Shown: positions 12,111 to 25,022, counted from the stretch's first letter. The stretch is DNA of 64,000 nt from Girardinichthys multiradiatus (GCF_021462225.1 NC_061816.1:11557390-11621389), one strand, 5' to 3'. Translations and numbers: made by a program. Notes: generated from the sequence alone by a model not told the origin.

Positions 12111-14070
12111 GTTTTCAGGGAATATCTAGGAAATAAATTAGGAATATGTTCCAAACTCTTATTTTCTTATTCCATACTTTTCCAGACCTGGAGAACACAA
12201 AATAAATGTCACTGTTTTCGAGAGAGCGAAGAAATCAGATTCTCAGATACATATAATTCCCAAATCTACACTTTGACCAACCATAATTAGAGTAGAGTTG
12301 TGCCCTCTACATTTTGCAGTGTCTCATCTGTATAAAGCCTTACTTACACTCTGTCTCTGTTTAGTTTTCCAGAGGCATATATGGTTCTGTGAGCATAGCT
12401 TATTGATTGAAGATAAGTTTTAGGTTTCAGAAAAACTTAATTCAAAGTTAGAGTTTCACTCATTTCCCCAATAAATGCTCATCTAAAATATAGCCATTTA
12501 TTTTGCTTTGGAGACAGACTCCCATCACTAAAGTCTATACTCAATCTGCACACAATACATGGGAGATAATTGCACAAAAGGCTTAATTATATTACATAAT
12601 ACAGAGAGCTTATGCCTACATTTTGAAAAGTGTTTGACAGCAGTAATGAGTCGCATGATGTTTAAAGATTCAAATGGCCTTTCCATTGGTTGACCTGTGC
12701 AGATGAGGAAGCAGGCCCTTTGGTTGTACAGTCAGCATTGCCACGGCCACTCCTGAAAATCGACTGAGACTTGTAACCCCATCGGTCTTTCAGCTGCACC
12801 AAAAGGCTGGATTTTTGCTTTGATAAGGAAGTCACAGACGACTACATGGCCACCAGCGAAGCTCCCAGCCAGTGCAAGATTTTTTTTGACAGGGTTAACA
12901 GACGATCAGTAAAGAGTGGCTCCCCGTGGCCCGTCTCCTTCCTTACCCCCCTCCATCTCGGCATCAATCAATACCTGTTAACAAAAGCTCTGCCCGCTTT
13001 CTCTCCACTCTCTTCACTCTTATTCATATTTCAGGATGTTATTAGAGAGCGCAGCAAAATGTCAGGATCTTTACAAGGTAAATATCTCTGTGAATGTCAC
13101 AGGGAGAGTCGAGGGGGGTGAAAGTACTTTCCTCCTCGCTTGTGTCTTTCAGTGCCGAAGCCGGGAGCTGCCAACATTTGGGCAGGAGTGATGTCTCTGC
13201 CAGCGGCTATTTCAGTAAAGTCATTTGTTTCTGCTGTGTTTTCAGTGATCACATTGGCGTGGGTGTTTGCATTTTAATGACTGGCTTCAGAAGGAACAGA
13301 GGGAAGATTTAGAGAGAAAAAATACAACGAATAAGCAAGCAGCACTGTTTCACACCAAGAGGAAAGAAGATTTATCTGAGTGAATTGGAATGGGCCGGTT
13401 ACCAGGGTAAAGGAATACCAAGCTATTAAACACTTGTGGTTTCTATATATTAAGTTCCTTTTACTAAGCAAGTTTGGGAGTTAAAAGAGTTTTCTCCAGC
13501 TGTATACAGCTGACCCTCCCCCACACGTTGCTGCAGACTTCCTTCAGCTTGCTAAAATAACTCTGGCTGTTTAGAAATTTCAGGTCACAAATAAAACACA
13601 AAAACAAATGTTTCTGTTTGAATTATTAAGGAGCAGCACCCATCACTTTTATTTAGGTAAAGCTCTTTCAAAACATCTGCTAGCAACCTTCAAATTGAAC
13701 ATCTGTTCAGCAGCATCTGCAGGGTGGCTACCTGAGCAAATAGCCTGACTAGTTAGCCATATAGCTCAGTTTAAACAGTTAGTATGGTATGCTTATACAC
13801 AATGATATAAGTAAGTACTTGGGCTCTGAGTGGCTTAAAAAGAAAGTAAGAAAGACTTCCCTGATGTGCTTAGATTATTTTCCCGCTGCACATCCAGCTT
13901 CAGGTCAAACCCTGATGGCCAGAGATTCTCCTTCAGGATTTTGTGTTAGAGTGCAGAATCCATTGTTCCAGAAATTACAGCAGGTCATCCTGGTTTGAAA
14001 CCTGGATGACTTGGAAACCAACGTCAAATTCCTTGTTTATACTCAAATGTGGCTATTAAAGTTGATCCTG
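12111..14070. other. Intergenic, no gene recognised
   Basis: No exon or repeat that I can support. Open frames at 12846-13121 and 13094-13312 are overlapping, short and without motifs. Confidence 0.45.
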
Positions 14071-14430
14071 AGGTTCTGAAACAGCTTGGCAGCCCTTGAC
14101 CATCACACCAACACCATGTTTGACTGTAGGTATGATCTCCTTTTCTGAATTACTGTCAGTTTAATGCCAGATTTAATAGGATGTACACCTTCAAAAAGTT
14201 CCCATTTTTCCTCATTAGTCAACAGATTACTTTGCCAAATATCTAGATGTTTTTTTGGCAAATGTGAGACCTTAGGGGCGTTTGTGTTTTGTTTGGTCAG
14301 CAGCAGTGTTTACCTTGCAATCATCGATGAATCATTAAAACGGACCTTAACTGAGGCAAGGCAGCTTGCAGTATTCTTTTGTGACTCCTGGATGGGTCAT
14401 CAATGCTCTCTTGGAGTAATTTTGGTTGGC
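14071..14430 (-). mobile_element. Tc1-type transposon relic
   Basis: Antisense transposase-region text typical of fish Tc1 elements survives. It includes ACACCATGTTTGACTGTAGG (the HGGG-type block), a GTCAGCAGCAGTG block, and TTTTGTGACTCCTGGATG then GTAATTTTGGTTGGCAG. Frames are shattered and no terminal repeats are visible. The family differs from those at 9615 and 19537. Confidence 0.65.
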
Positions 14431-17400
14431 AGAGTTTTTTAAATGAATTAATCATCATGTATGCAAAATTTGTTTAAAGATACAATATTTTGCACAGGAA
14501 GCTATTTAGTTGGACTTTATTTTGTATTTTTGCTTTGATCTATGTATTTAAATAAAAACATTTTATAGATAACAATAATATAGTGTAATAATCAATGTGG
14601 TATTTTAATTTATCAGGAGTAGTAATGATTGCCATCATCCTGTAGTAACTAAAAAGCAATTAGATGATGCTCTACATTCTGGTTTTAAGTTTGTGCGAAT
14701 AACGCGATACGGTAAATTGTAATATTTTCAGTCAAAGTTATTATGTTGTGAGAATCTCACAGCAGGCCACTTTCTGAGGCCATGGCACAGCTGAAGAATG
14801 AAGATTCAGACAAAAACATGAGGCTGTGTCTTTACAATCTGCACAGCGCCTTGTAGAAGTCTCTCCCATCCCTACGGTGGGTAAATCAGCCGTGTCTGGG
14901 AAGCTATATGTCTGATCAAAGCAGAGAACAGAATGCATTCAGGGATGCATTCATAGCAGGTACCCATGCTGACTTAGAGCTCATTTCAAGTTGTATGATA
15001 GGTACAATAGACTCCACTGTAGGCCTCCTGATCAGAGGAGAGGGGGAACTGGCTTCTTTCTCTTCTCTACCCTTCTTTTCTCCATGCAAATCATCCACAG
15101 TGACGACAGCATGGACTCTAAGGGATCGCTGCTATTTTTGAATTGCCTGTTTTTCCACTTCCAGGCAAACATCTGCATGATGCCTCCAAACGATCAGAAA
15201 TAAATGAAATGAGAAATATATGTAGAGCGAGTCTTTTTATTCCGGTCAGCTTCTAGGATTGTATAAAGTTGGACGCCTCCGCCTCGGTTAGGTAACAACC
15301 CCAGAACGAACAAGAGCAATCAAAGATTCATTTGACAGGAAGCAAGGAGGCACAAGAGTGTCGTTTTTCCAGAACATGCCTCCTCCCCATCTTCATGGCT
15401 GGTGACAGCAAGAATGACAGCAGCTCCTGCATGACCTCATTCACTGATGCCTCCTTGAAGTAAAAATGTTTACTTTCTGTTTCTGACAGTCTCTTGTCTC
15501 CATTTTAGTTTGTCACTTCCTGACCATATGGGATAATTAGGAGAACCATCTGACAAAGCAAACCCTGACAATATATTTACCTCCCAGACCAGGTCTGTCA
15601 GAGCTCTAAGCACTTACACTTTGTCAGATAAAGATTTCTTTTTTGCGGATAATCGCTGTTTTATATTGTGATGGCTCATATTTCAATTTGAGCAGCTGGA
15701 CTGTCGAAAGATGCAATTTGCCTCTGATAATTACAAGAATTGTGAGAAACTTGTCAGACTGAAATCTCCCAATTATGGTGTCCATTTAACATCTTACCTC
15801 AGACCCAAAATTGATCCTTTTGGCATCTCCAAACCCATGATTTGCAAGGCTGGTGTGGTGAATAAGCTCTAAGCTGAACTTAAGGAGGAACTACCCACAA
15901 CTTACCTTCCACCCTGCGTGTGATGGGGTTTACTTGCAGTGAAGCTGTTGCAACCTCTAACAGGTGCTGCTGAATGAACTTCTGATGCCACAGTGCCACC
16001 TATTGATGAAAACAGTTACAAAAATTGAACCCAACATGTGCAATTACTCATGTGCATGGTCATTTTAGTCCAATATTGTCTTTTTCAGGCCGCTAATAGC
16101 TAATGTAGTTTGGTTTTATGTTTGTCCTGCAAAGGAAAGCTCTTTCTTGTACTACGAATTTATGCACAAAATGATTAATGTGAGAATTTTCCTCTTCTAT
16201 TCTGCTGTAAAATGGAAGAATGAAGTTATTCAGCCCATATTGTTATGAGTACCTGTCGATTTGTCTTTGTTAAGAAAGTTTAAATGTTACCCAGGTCAAC
16301 ATAGGGGGATTTAAAAGGGGAAAATAGAGCTGCGCAAAAGTATTAAATCTCTCACCCCTTGCAACCGTCCTCTAACCTTGTTGCACTGGTAGAGATGACG
16401 TCTAGACATGGTGCAAAAGCAGCGACCATCCATCACGTCTGATTATGCCGTTTAGATGTAATTGCAAACCCTCAAGAATTGCTCCTCCATTCCCATCCCT
16501 TCGTGAGAAAAATGCACATGCACGAGCACCACAAGCGCCTGCGACGAGGCAGAGAGAGGAAGGCTAGAATATCCCTTTTGGCTGTGCAGACATGGAGACA
16601 GAGAACAGGCAGCACCTCCATGCACATTTCACCGACAATCAAATTAGAGTTGGCCTTCGATACATCACTGACAAATTGTTTATTAAACAAAAAGCTTGAA
16701 TTGCAGCATAGCTGAGAGAGATTCAGGGAAGAGAATGAGAACTGATGGGGGTGCACAAATTCTACACCCATGTAAGGAAGACTGCCTGCTCTTTTACACT
16801 CATTCCTGCAAACACATCTTTTATGTCTGTTTCCAGCAGAAAAGGCCTGGGTTTAAGCAGAAGCTAGTTTGAGACTTTCTTTGGAGATTTAAACACTACA
16901 GTAAAACCGTGACAATTGGGTCATGATTGTTTGATCCCCTGAGAGCCCACCCACAGCCGGTAACGCTTTGGTTAAAATCATCCTGCATATGTTAAGTTAA
17001 TGTACTCATACGATTTCTGTATGAGTATTCTGTATATTTAAATGTTTTTTGTTAGAGCATAATTCATACATATTTTACAGTCAATGGAGATCTGAACTTT
17101 GCACAGCTTTAGAAGGAGGCAGATGCACTTTTTTGTCATAATTCACTTAATGCATTTTAACAATAACATCTGTGTCAGGTTGGATATACAGTGACATTTA
17201 TTCTCTGCCCTAGTAAAGATGTGTAAAATTTGTATTTTATTGCATTTATCCATTATATCTATTGTTAAGTGCAGTCTTTTCCAAAAGTTTATCTAAGCAT
17301 CATGAACTCTTAGAAATACCAGAAACTTTTGACATAAAACATGGTCTCCTATTTTAAACTTACAATGGGTCATCATTAGGTCTTTTTGGTTGGATGTTTA

Positions 17401-17790
17401 GATTATTCAACACAGAAATGGTTAATTGAAACCAAATGAACCTTCTTTCAAGGTTATCTTAGTCCCCAGATCTGAGTCCTATAAAAAAAACAAAGACAGC
17501 TTGGATTTTGTTTGATTTGACTAAATTAGGTTACCTCGGCATTTCCAGCTTCAGAAAACTTCAAGATTTTAGCATCACATGTATGTTATTGAAGCAAGAA
17601 AGTCTCAGTCTGACCAGCACTAAGTTTGACTCCTTTGAAAACCTGTAAATATGCTGCAACATGAATGGAAATGTAAGAGCTTGAACGCTTAGGGATGGAA
17701 AACTGGTAAACAGATCAAAGACTCAACACAGCTTTATAACGGAGGCTTACATTATAAAACTCCATCATAAAGTATATTTTACTTTGGGCT
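14431..17790. other. Intergenic, no gene recognised
   Basis: No supported exon. The segment at about 16440-16730 has higher complexity and an open frame on each strand (16472-16771 minus, 16479-16715 plus). Opposed frames of equal length usually mean neither is real, and this might instead be constrained noncoding DNA. No repeats recognised. Confidence 0.4.
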
Positions 17791-18340
17791 CATTCTTCTT
17801 TGGCTGCTCAGATCTCAGGCTCCTTCAGATCTGATGGCCGTATGGCATGGAGCTTCAACTTCCGTTCCCTCCATAGATTTTCAATGGGGATTTAAGTTAA
17901 GGGTTTGTGTCAGTCAGGAAAGGTTACTGTGGTGCCCTGAAGGTATGTCTTTACCAGCACCAACGTATGGTTTGGGACATTGCATGTCCCAAGACGAACC
18001 AAACCCATATTTTCTTTTCAAAATTTTCACAGATCTTTATTTCTTCGTGATTACCAGTTCTAGACGCTCTGAAGCTGCCACCATGTTTCACTATTGTGAC
18101 AGTGTTTTTTGGGTTGTAGGCCTCTCCTTTTTTGTCCAAACATAGCTAATGTTTCTATGGCCAAACATGCTCCAGCTTTGTCTCATCTGACCCGAGAACA
18201 TGCTTCCGACATGCAGAATATTTCTCCATACTTTAGTCTGGCTTGAAGACGTCTCTTCTGCACAAGTGGAGTTTTCCTTGGTTTGCAACCTTGCAGTCCA
18301 CTCCTGTGTAAAGCTCTAGAATTTGTCTTCTTTTCGAGGA
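17790..18340 (-). mobile_element. Tc1-type transposon relic
   Basis: Antisense blocks include CTGCCACCATGTTTCACT, GTCCAAACATAGCTAATG, and CTCATCTGACCCGAGAACAT (the SDE-type first catalytic block), with upstream TTTTCAATGGGGATTTAAG. All are typical of fish Tc1-like elements. The coding capacity is broken throughout. The plus-strand open frame at 17834-18145 is the shadow of this relic. Confidence 0.7.
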
Positions 18341-18389
18341 TACATCTTAATCCAGTTTTAGATACCTGAAAACTCTTAGATTGACTTTT

Positions 18390-18541
18390 TCTAATGACTA
18401 TGTAGTTTATTTTGGCACTAGTTGCCTCCATTGCACAGTAATCAGACAAGAAAGAGGGCATGCAGTAAGTTACATGAGACCAGGAAACAAACCCGGGTCG
18501 ACCGCATCGAGGACCGCAGCCACTGCACATTGTGCAGGGTG
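18390..18541 (-). mobile_element. tRNA-derived SINE relic, second family
   Basis: Read on the minus strand it has GGTCGACCCGGGTTTG (a B-box-like GGGTTTG with a tRNA-like context), then CTTACTGCATGCCCTCTTTC and a GCCAAAATAAAC tail. That order resembles a known type of fish tRNA SINE ending in AATAAAGGC-like sequence. It abuts the preceding Tc1 relic. It differs from the SINE at 39240. Confidence 0.45.
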
Positions 18542-19536
18542 TGTGAATTCGTACTGTGATTTTTTTTTCTCGAATATTTTTGTTTCTGTGTGCAAAGTTA
18601 CATTACATAAGCATCCAAAATAAATCAAGTATGTTTGAAAGAGCTGTGTTTAATATTCCAGATACTTAGTTTACAATACAGTGAAACTCTGACAAAGACT
18701 GCAGACCGATTTACTGGTTATAATGAAAAAGTGACAACTTGACAGTGGTGCAGATGTGGTTCTTAGGAGCTCCACTGGATGTTTTGATGTTTTGATGTGT
18801 TTAGACACCTGTATTCCCCTCGTCGCAGCTTCTCTGCACATTCAATAAAGGCACACTGCTCTCCCCCTCCCCTCCATTACAGATGTGAGTGTTAGCAGCT
18901 TTATTTTAAACAAATAAAAAAATAATAAATCGTCCAACCGGCTCTTGAACCTGTCTGTTACCGACTGCGGTAAATCTCAGCGCCGGTGGTCCATGAAATG
19001 TTTACTGTATGCTGACAAGTGCAGTCAGACAAGTGAGGAAGAATGTTAAACAAAAGTGGGGAGACACAGTCCTCCATCAGAGGGTAAATGTGTCAAACTT
19101 TGCAAATATAATTGCTCACTGTGGGAGATTGACTTTTTATGTTTTACTTTGTTAAAGTGAAACTTTACCTGAGAGCTATCTTTGCCAGCAAGCTGCTAAA
19201 TATCATCAGATTACGTCTCCTAAAGTGAAGAACAGGAATGAAAAGTGTCTCCCCCGGGAGAAACCTTGGACTACATGATACAGGTGTGCGGTTAAGGCTA
19301 AAAGGTCACCTCCACATTCCCCTGTTGATGCATTGTTCCTCTGCAAGAGCTGATGATGTCTGTCAATCAAGACCTTTACAGCATGACAGAGGCCATTCAG
19401 AGGCTGCTTCAACCGACAGCCACCACTCCATGAGAAATGTCACGGATGCTGTGATAAAAAAATTTAAAATTATGTTCGGGCCTTTGGTGAAATTTAAGCA
19501 GCTAGAGCCAGGCATGTTAGCATGCGGAATGATATA
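18542..19536. other. Intergenic, no gene recognised
   Basis: No supported exon or repeat; unique-looking sequence flanking the intact transposon. Confidence 0.5.
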
Positions 19537-21146
19537 CAGGTCCTTCTCAAAATATTAGCATATTGTGATAAAGTTCATTATTTTCCATAATGTAATGATG
19601 AAAATTTAACATTCATATATTTTAGATTCATTGCACAATAACTGAAATATTTCAGGTCTTTTATTGTCTTAATACAGATGATTTTGGCATACAGCTCATG
19701 AAAACTCAAAATTCCTATCTCACAAAATTAGCATATTTCATCCGACCAATAAAAGAAAATTTTTTTTAATACAAAAAACGTCAACCTTCAAATAATCATG
19801 TATAGTTATGCACTCAATACTTGGTCGGGAATCCTTTTGCAGAAATGACTGCTTCAATGCAGCGTGGCATGGAGGCAATCAGCCTGTGGCACTGCTGAGG
19901 TCTTATGGAGGCCCAGGATGCTTCGATAGCGGCCTTTAGCTCATCCAGAGTGTTGGGTCTTGAGTCTCTCAACGTTCTCTTCACAATATCCCACAGATTC
20001 TCTATGGGGTTCAGGTCAGGAGAGTTGGCAGGCCAATTGAGCACAGTGATACCATGGTCAGTAAACCATTTACCAGTGGTTTTGGCACTGTGAGCAGGTG
20101 CCAGGTCGTGCTGAAAAATGAAATCTTCATCTCCATAAAGCTTTTCAGCAGATGGAAGCATGAAGTGCTCCAAAATCTCCTGATAGCTAGCTGCATTGAC
20201 CCTGCCCTTGATAAAACACAGTGGACCAACACCAGCAGCTGACACGGCACCCCAGACCATCACTGACTGTGGGTACTTGACACTGGACTTCTGGCATTTT
20301 GGCATTTCCTTCTCCCCAGTCTTCCTCCAGACTCTGGCACCTTGATTTCCGAATGACATGCAGAATTTGCTTTCATCCGAAAAAAGTACTTTGGACCACT
20401 GAGCAACAGTCCAGTGCTGCTTCTCTGTAGCCCAGGTCAGGCGCTTCTGCCGCTGTTTCTGGTTCAAAAGTGGCTTGACCTGGGGAATGCGGCACCTGTA
20501 GCCCATTTCCTGCACACGCCTGTGCACGGTGGCTCTGGATGTTTCTACTCCAGACTCAGTCCACTGCTTCCGCAGGTCCCCCAAGGTCTGGAATCGGCCC
20601 TTCTCCACAATCTTCCTCAGGGTCCGGTCACCTCTTCTCGTTGTGCAGCGTTTTCTGCCACACTTTTTCCTTCCCACAGACTTCCCACTGAGGGGCCTTG
20701 ATACAGCACTCTGGGAACAGCCTATTCGTTCAGAAATTTCTTTCTGTGTCTTACCCTCTTGCTTGAGGGTGTCAATAGTGGCCTTCTGGACAGCAGTCAG
20801 GTCGGCAGTCTTACCCATGATTGGGGTTTTGAGTGATGAACCAGGCTGGGAGTTTTAAAGGCCTCAGGAATCTTTTGCAGGTGTTTAGAGTTAACTCGTT
20901 GATTCAGATGATGAGGTTCATAGCTCGTTTAGAGACCCTTTTAATGATATGCTAATTTTGTGAGATAGGAATTTTGGGTTTTCATGAGCTGTATGCCAAA
21001 ATCATCCGTATTAAGACAATAAAAGACCTGAAATATTTCAGTTAGTGTGCAATGAATCTAAAATATATGAATGTTAAATTTTCATCATGACATTATGGAA
21101 AATAATGAACTTTATCACAATATGCTAATATTTTGAGAAGGACCTG
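19537..21146 (-). mobile_element. Apparently intact Tc1-type DNA transposon
   Basis: This is a 1610-bp element flanked by TA on both sides (19535-19536 and 21147-21148). The termini begin CAGGTCCTTCTCAAAATATT and are inverted repeats of about 200 bp (19537-19738 and 20949-21146). They differ at only about four positions by eye (for example AATGTAATG against AATGTCATG, and ACAATAAC against ACACTAAC). One uninterrupted transposase frame lies between them. Near-identical long ends plus an intact frame indicate a young insertion relative to every other Tc1 copy in the window. Families with ends of this length belong to the IR/DR-type group of Tc1 elements. Confidence 0.95.
19814..20818 (-). CDS. 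Tc1-type DD34E transposase, 334 aa, intact
   Basis: The protein catalyses excision and TA-targeted reinsertion of its own element. It runs from MGKTADLTAVQKATIDTLKQ to AKGFPTKY. Residues 1 to about 110 are the paired-type helix-turn-helix DNA-binding region, with basic GRKKCGRKRCTTRRGDR near 49-65. The catalytic triad is visible as D148 (LFSDESKF), D238 (FQHDLAPAHSA) and E273 (PDLNPIENLW). Exactly 34 residues separate the last two, so this is DD34E. Length is normal for Tc1 transposases (about 340). The usual HGGGSVMVW block reads KYPQSVMVWG here. The start is the first ATG of the frame inside the element. No stop or frameshift was seen; activity itself cannot be shown from sequence. Confidence 0.95.
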   Translation of the reverse strand: MGKTADLTAVQKATIDTLKQEGKTQKEISERIGCSQSAVSRPLSGKSVGRKKCGRKRCTTRRGDRTLRKIVEKGRFQTLGDLRKQWTESGVETSRATVHRRVQEMGYRCRIPQVKPLLNQKQRQKRLTWATEKQHWTVAQWSKVLFSDESKFCMSFGNQGARVWRKTGEKEMPKCQKSSVKYPQSVMVWGAVSAAGVGPLCFIKGRVNAASYQEILEHFMLPSAEKLYGDEDFIFQHDLAPAHSAKTTGKWFTDHGITVLNWPANSPDLNPIENLWDIVKRTLRDSRPNTLDELKAAIEASWASIRPQQCHRLIASMPRCIEAVISAKGFPTKY

Positions 21147-21579
21147 TATCTGCTGCTGTTGCAGACTAGAAAATATTTTCCAGCTCATGTGTGGTTGGTA
21201 GGTGACGGGGCGTGATACATGCCTTTAATAACAGTCCATTAGCTCACTGCATGTGTGTCTCCTGGATCTGGGCTGGAAAGTAGAAGGTTGTGCAGAGGCA
21301 TGTTGGATGTGGGCGGTGATGGGCTGTGAATCACAGCCCGGTTTGCTGGGTTTGCTTGTCCACTGGGACCGGACTGAATGCTGTCTGTTAACCCTTACCC
21401 CAACCATATTTTTCTTTCTACCCTGCTCTCTTCCCTCTCCCCTCACCCTGATGCCAGGATGTCTCACTTTCTCATCTTACTCACACTTGCCTATGAAAGG
21501 TTTTAACATTGCTTACATTTTTCCCCACATTTTTTATTTTATTTTGTTTTATGCAGAAAACAGTGCATAATTGTAGCGA

Positions 21580-23240
21580 GGGCGAAAAAGCTAAAGCAAT
21601 GGTTTCCAAAATATTTTACAAATAGAAAATGTGTAAATTGGTGCGTACATTTGTATTCATCCCCCTTGAACATGTATAGTGGTTTGGGCAATGTCTCTAC
21701 CAGCTTTTCACATCGAGAATGAAGGGTTTGCTGATTCTTTTTTGCAAACATATTTCTAGCTCATTTAGATAGGATAAATGTCTGTGAACAGCAGTTTTCC
21801 CACAGATTCTCAATTGATTTAAGTCTGGACTTTGGCTAGGCCATTTTAGCATGTAATACGGTTTTATCTACACCACTTCATTGTAACTATGGCTGGAAGG
21901 CTGAAAGAGGAACCTCTGCCCCAGTCTCAAGTCTTTTCCAGGAGAATTGTCTCGTTTTCAGCTGAAGAAAGGCATCCCCAAAGTATGATGCTGCCACCAC
22001 CATGTTTCACTGTCAGGAAATATCCTCCACACCAAGGTAGTTTTGCAGTTTTCATTCGTTTTTTTTTTTTTTTGTTTTGACCTCAGATTTTCAATTCTAA
22101 TTTAATTTTAATTAGTGTTTAGCATTTTTTGCTAGTTTTGTTTTAATTTTGTATGAAAATGCTTAGTTTCCGTTTAGTTTTTATCAGTTGCAGTTATAGT
22201 TTCAGTCTTTTTTGTAACACGAGTTACATCCTGTGGATGACGGTTGCACATGCTCCTTAACCTTCTCAAGGTAAGCTAGGTTAGCCGTCTTGTGCAAGCT
22301 TTTCAAGCGAACATTATGGTTTGTGGGATTTTTCCTCTATAATAATTTTTCACATAGTTTATCTTGTACCATTACCTTCTACCATTTGTTTGCTGTGTCT
22401 TTATCCTCCTTATTGGTGACAATAATGCTGGAGAACTGATTTTCGTAGCAACTACCAGTATGATAGCAGCAGCTGCAGCAAAGCAGTTTGGAATATATGA
22501 AGCTGTATTTTTGAAGTAACTGTTTTGTATTTCAGCAAAATCTCTTTTTTTCTGGACAGGACTACTTGTTGTTTACGGCTGCACCTTCAATCAAATGAAG
22601 CTTAACCTGTGGCTTCACCGGGAGCTTGTTAAACATAGAAGAATCAAAATGAATGTAGCTGAAGAATGTGCATTTTCTCACCACTGCTTCATAAAGGACA
22701 GATTGGTGGAATGCATGACAAATAGTTGCCTGGTCAACAGACACTTCAACTTGAGTAGTAGATCATTGCAGCTCCTTCAGAGTTACCATGGGCCTCTTGG
22801 ATACTTCTTTGATTAATGCTCTTCTTGCCCAGCTTGTCAGTTTAGGTGGACAGGCATGTCTTGGTAGGTTTCTAGTTTGTCCGTACTCTTTTCATTTTCA
22901 GATAATTGATTGAATAGTGCACTGTGACATGTTCAAGGCTGTACTTTTTGCAAACCCTGGTTTTAAATGTCTTGTCTTCTGTGTTCTTTGGTCTTCATGA
23001 TGCTGTTTGTGCACTAATGTTCTCTACATGTAAGGATACCAGAGTAAAGGGCAGAATACAAATGCATGATTTTGGATTTTTATTTCCTCAAAAGACTTTT
23101 TTTTAAACCAAGCCTTATACTATTTATCTTTCTGTTATCAATGCACTACATTGTGTGGGTCTATATAAATCTATTTAATATTGTGGTTTTAACCTGTCCA
23201 AAATTCTGATACTTTTATCTTTCAGCTCACTTGCTTCATC
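21580..23240 (-). mobile_element. Tc1-type transposon relic with internal insertion
   Basis: Blocks of one widespread fish Tc1 family occur in order. TTTGTATTCATCCCCCTTGA near 21650 is followed by CAATGTCTCTACCAGCTTTT, CCACAGATTCTCAATTGATT, and GATGCTGCCACCACCATGTT near 22000. After a gap come CAGAGTTACCATGGGCCTCT near 22780, TTAATGCTCTTCTTGCCCAG, TTCATGATGCTGTTTGTGCA near 23000, and GGGCAGAATACAAATGCATG near 23050. About 22030-22580 is foreign or unaligned, suggesting a later insertion or replacement. Frames are destroyed. Fragments of the same family lie at 1231, 24985, 47112 and 47995. Confidence 0.75.
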
Positions 23241-24378
23241 TCGTTTTTATAAATGCCTCTTTTTTTTTAAAATTGACTCTGTAGGTTGGTATTTGAAGTA
23301 GTAGCACTGAAACCGATGCCATCTTCTAGAAACACATGTTGGAAGCCAAAGAAGTAGCTCCCCACCCTACACAGATCCATTCACCACCGCACATGGGCTG
23401 ACAAAATGCACTGAAATCCACTGATCTCGCCCACAACAACAGCAGGCCATAACTAATCCATCTCCCACTACATGTTTTTAATGAGCCTCCATAACCATAA
23501 TCCGTATGGTGCAGAGCGGCTCGGGCTCGATCGAGCTGTTTTTTGTGACTTTATGCTGTCAGCAAAATTTGACATGGGACACGTGTGTGTTTTAACGCCC
23601 TCATAAGTGTGTGTTACTATCAGTGAACATCTGCGTTGTCAGTGTGCCGCAACGGCAGACGATTTCCCATCTGGTAGAGGCTGGATGAGTGTGTATTTAT
23701 TGTCTAAACAGAGGCCCAGTCTGTTTATCTGCACCATCCTGCCTTGTCTGAAAATGCATCAGGATTATTGGGGGCATGAACTGATGGAGCCGGCAGCAGC
23801 TTGTGTTTGCGTGTGAGAAAAATGGCTGCCAGGCCCTTTTCGGAAACCCCCAAAGGGAAACAAATTAAAGTCCCCCGGGGGCCAAATTACAGTTAGCTAA
23901 CCAAGTTAGAGATCAGCAGCGAGAGGGGTCTGACTGGCAGCAGTGGACTGATTTCACTCCAGCCCCCTGAACTGAACCATTACACACACATGCACATACT
24001 CTGTATCCATACATCTGTCTTTGTTTTCTCAATGATTAGCAGAAGATAAAAGCCAGTTCCTGACAATAGTAGCCTCTCCTTTGTGGAGTCCACAGGGAGA
24101 TCCTGGAACAGCAGTAATATATTCCTGTAGGTCAGGCTGTATTAGTACATCTGCATCAAGGGCAACAAAATTTAAACCGATTTAAACCCTCAAAATAGAT
24201 GTTAATTTCTAGGAAATTGCGTTATTTTTATTTTAATCCAATACATTTTGTTCTTACTAGAAACAGTTTCTGAAATAGGACTAAAAATAATAAGTTTATC
24301 CATGTAGATGAGAGAGTAAAAAGGATTCATATGATCATGACGTGATACTTTTTATTTGATAAAAAGGTCAACCAATCT
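23241..24378. other. Intergenic, no gene recognised
   Basis: No supported exon. Sequence around 23330-23960 is richer in G+C than its surroundings but shows no splice-compatible coding segment. Confidence 0.45.
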
Positions 24379-24605
24379 GGGGCTGGGCATGGTGCCTTGC
24401 AGCAAGATGTTTTTGGGTTTGAATCCAGGGTAGATACTTTCTGCATAAAGTTTGCATGATTTCCCTGTGCATGCATGGGTTCTCTCCAGTCCAAAAACAT
24501 AACTGTTAGATTAATTGACCTCTTTAAATGGCATTTAAGCTGACCACTGGAGATAGGCACCAGCACACCCACAACCCTGCAAGGACAAGCAGGTATAGAC
24601 AGTGG
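24379..24605 (+). mobile_element. tRNA-derived SINE, divergent copy
   Basis: Same family as 39240-39592. The order is GGCATGGTGCCTTGCAGCAA (tRNA-like head), GGGTTTGAATCCAGGG (B-box-like), GTTTGCATGATTTCCCTGTG, GCATGCATGGGTTCTCTCCA, then GAGATAGGCACCAGCACACC and GACAAGCAGG. Divergent, with internal deletions. Confidence 0.7.
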
Positions 24606-24984
24606 ATTGACGCTAACATTTAACTAACAAATTTTAACATTTAACTAGTCTAAATCTAACTAGTCTGAAAGGTGCTCTAACTGAATGTGTCTCAATTAAT
24701 TGCGCTTGAGTTTATTTAGGAGTGTCAACTGATTTATCAGACCTAAAAGGTGATTTATTTAAGCGTGCAGTAGTTGTTTGCACCTGATGTTATTTACAAG
24801 TATCAGAATAAACTGGATTTATGGTGCTTTTAATTTTTATTTAATCCTCAAACCACATCTGCTTCGTCAAAAATCTTCTTAGTCCCGCACATTTATCAGA
24901 TCGGATTTGATCACAGAAGCCATCCAGGTCCTTCAGGTCTTCTGTTGATCACCAAAGTAAGACTTTGTACTGGTTTCTCATATA

Positions 24985-25022
24985 TTGTGAAAATGGGGTT
25001 GAATACTATTGCAAGGCACAGT
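24985..25022. mobile_element. Short Tc1-type end fragment
   Basis: The short run GGGGTTGAATACTATTGCAA then GGCACAG is the characteristic outer end of the family represented at 21580-23240. Only the terminus remains. Confidence 0.5.

Noticed and set aside
18183..18530. 115-codon minus-strand frame
   Set aside because: It bridges a Tc1 relic and a SINE relic; the coherent signal is the repeats, not a protein.
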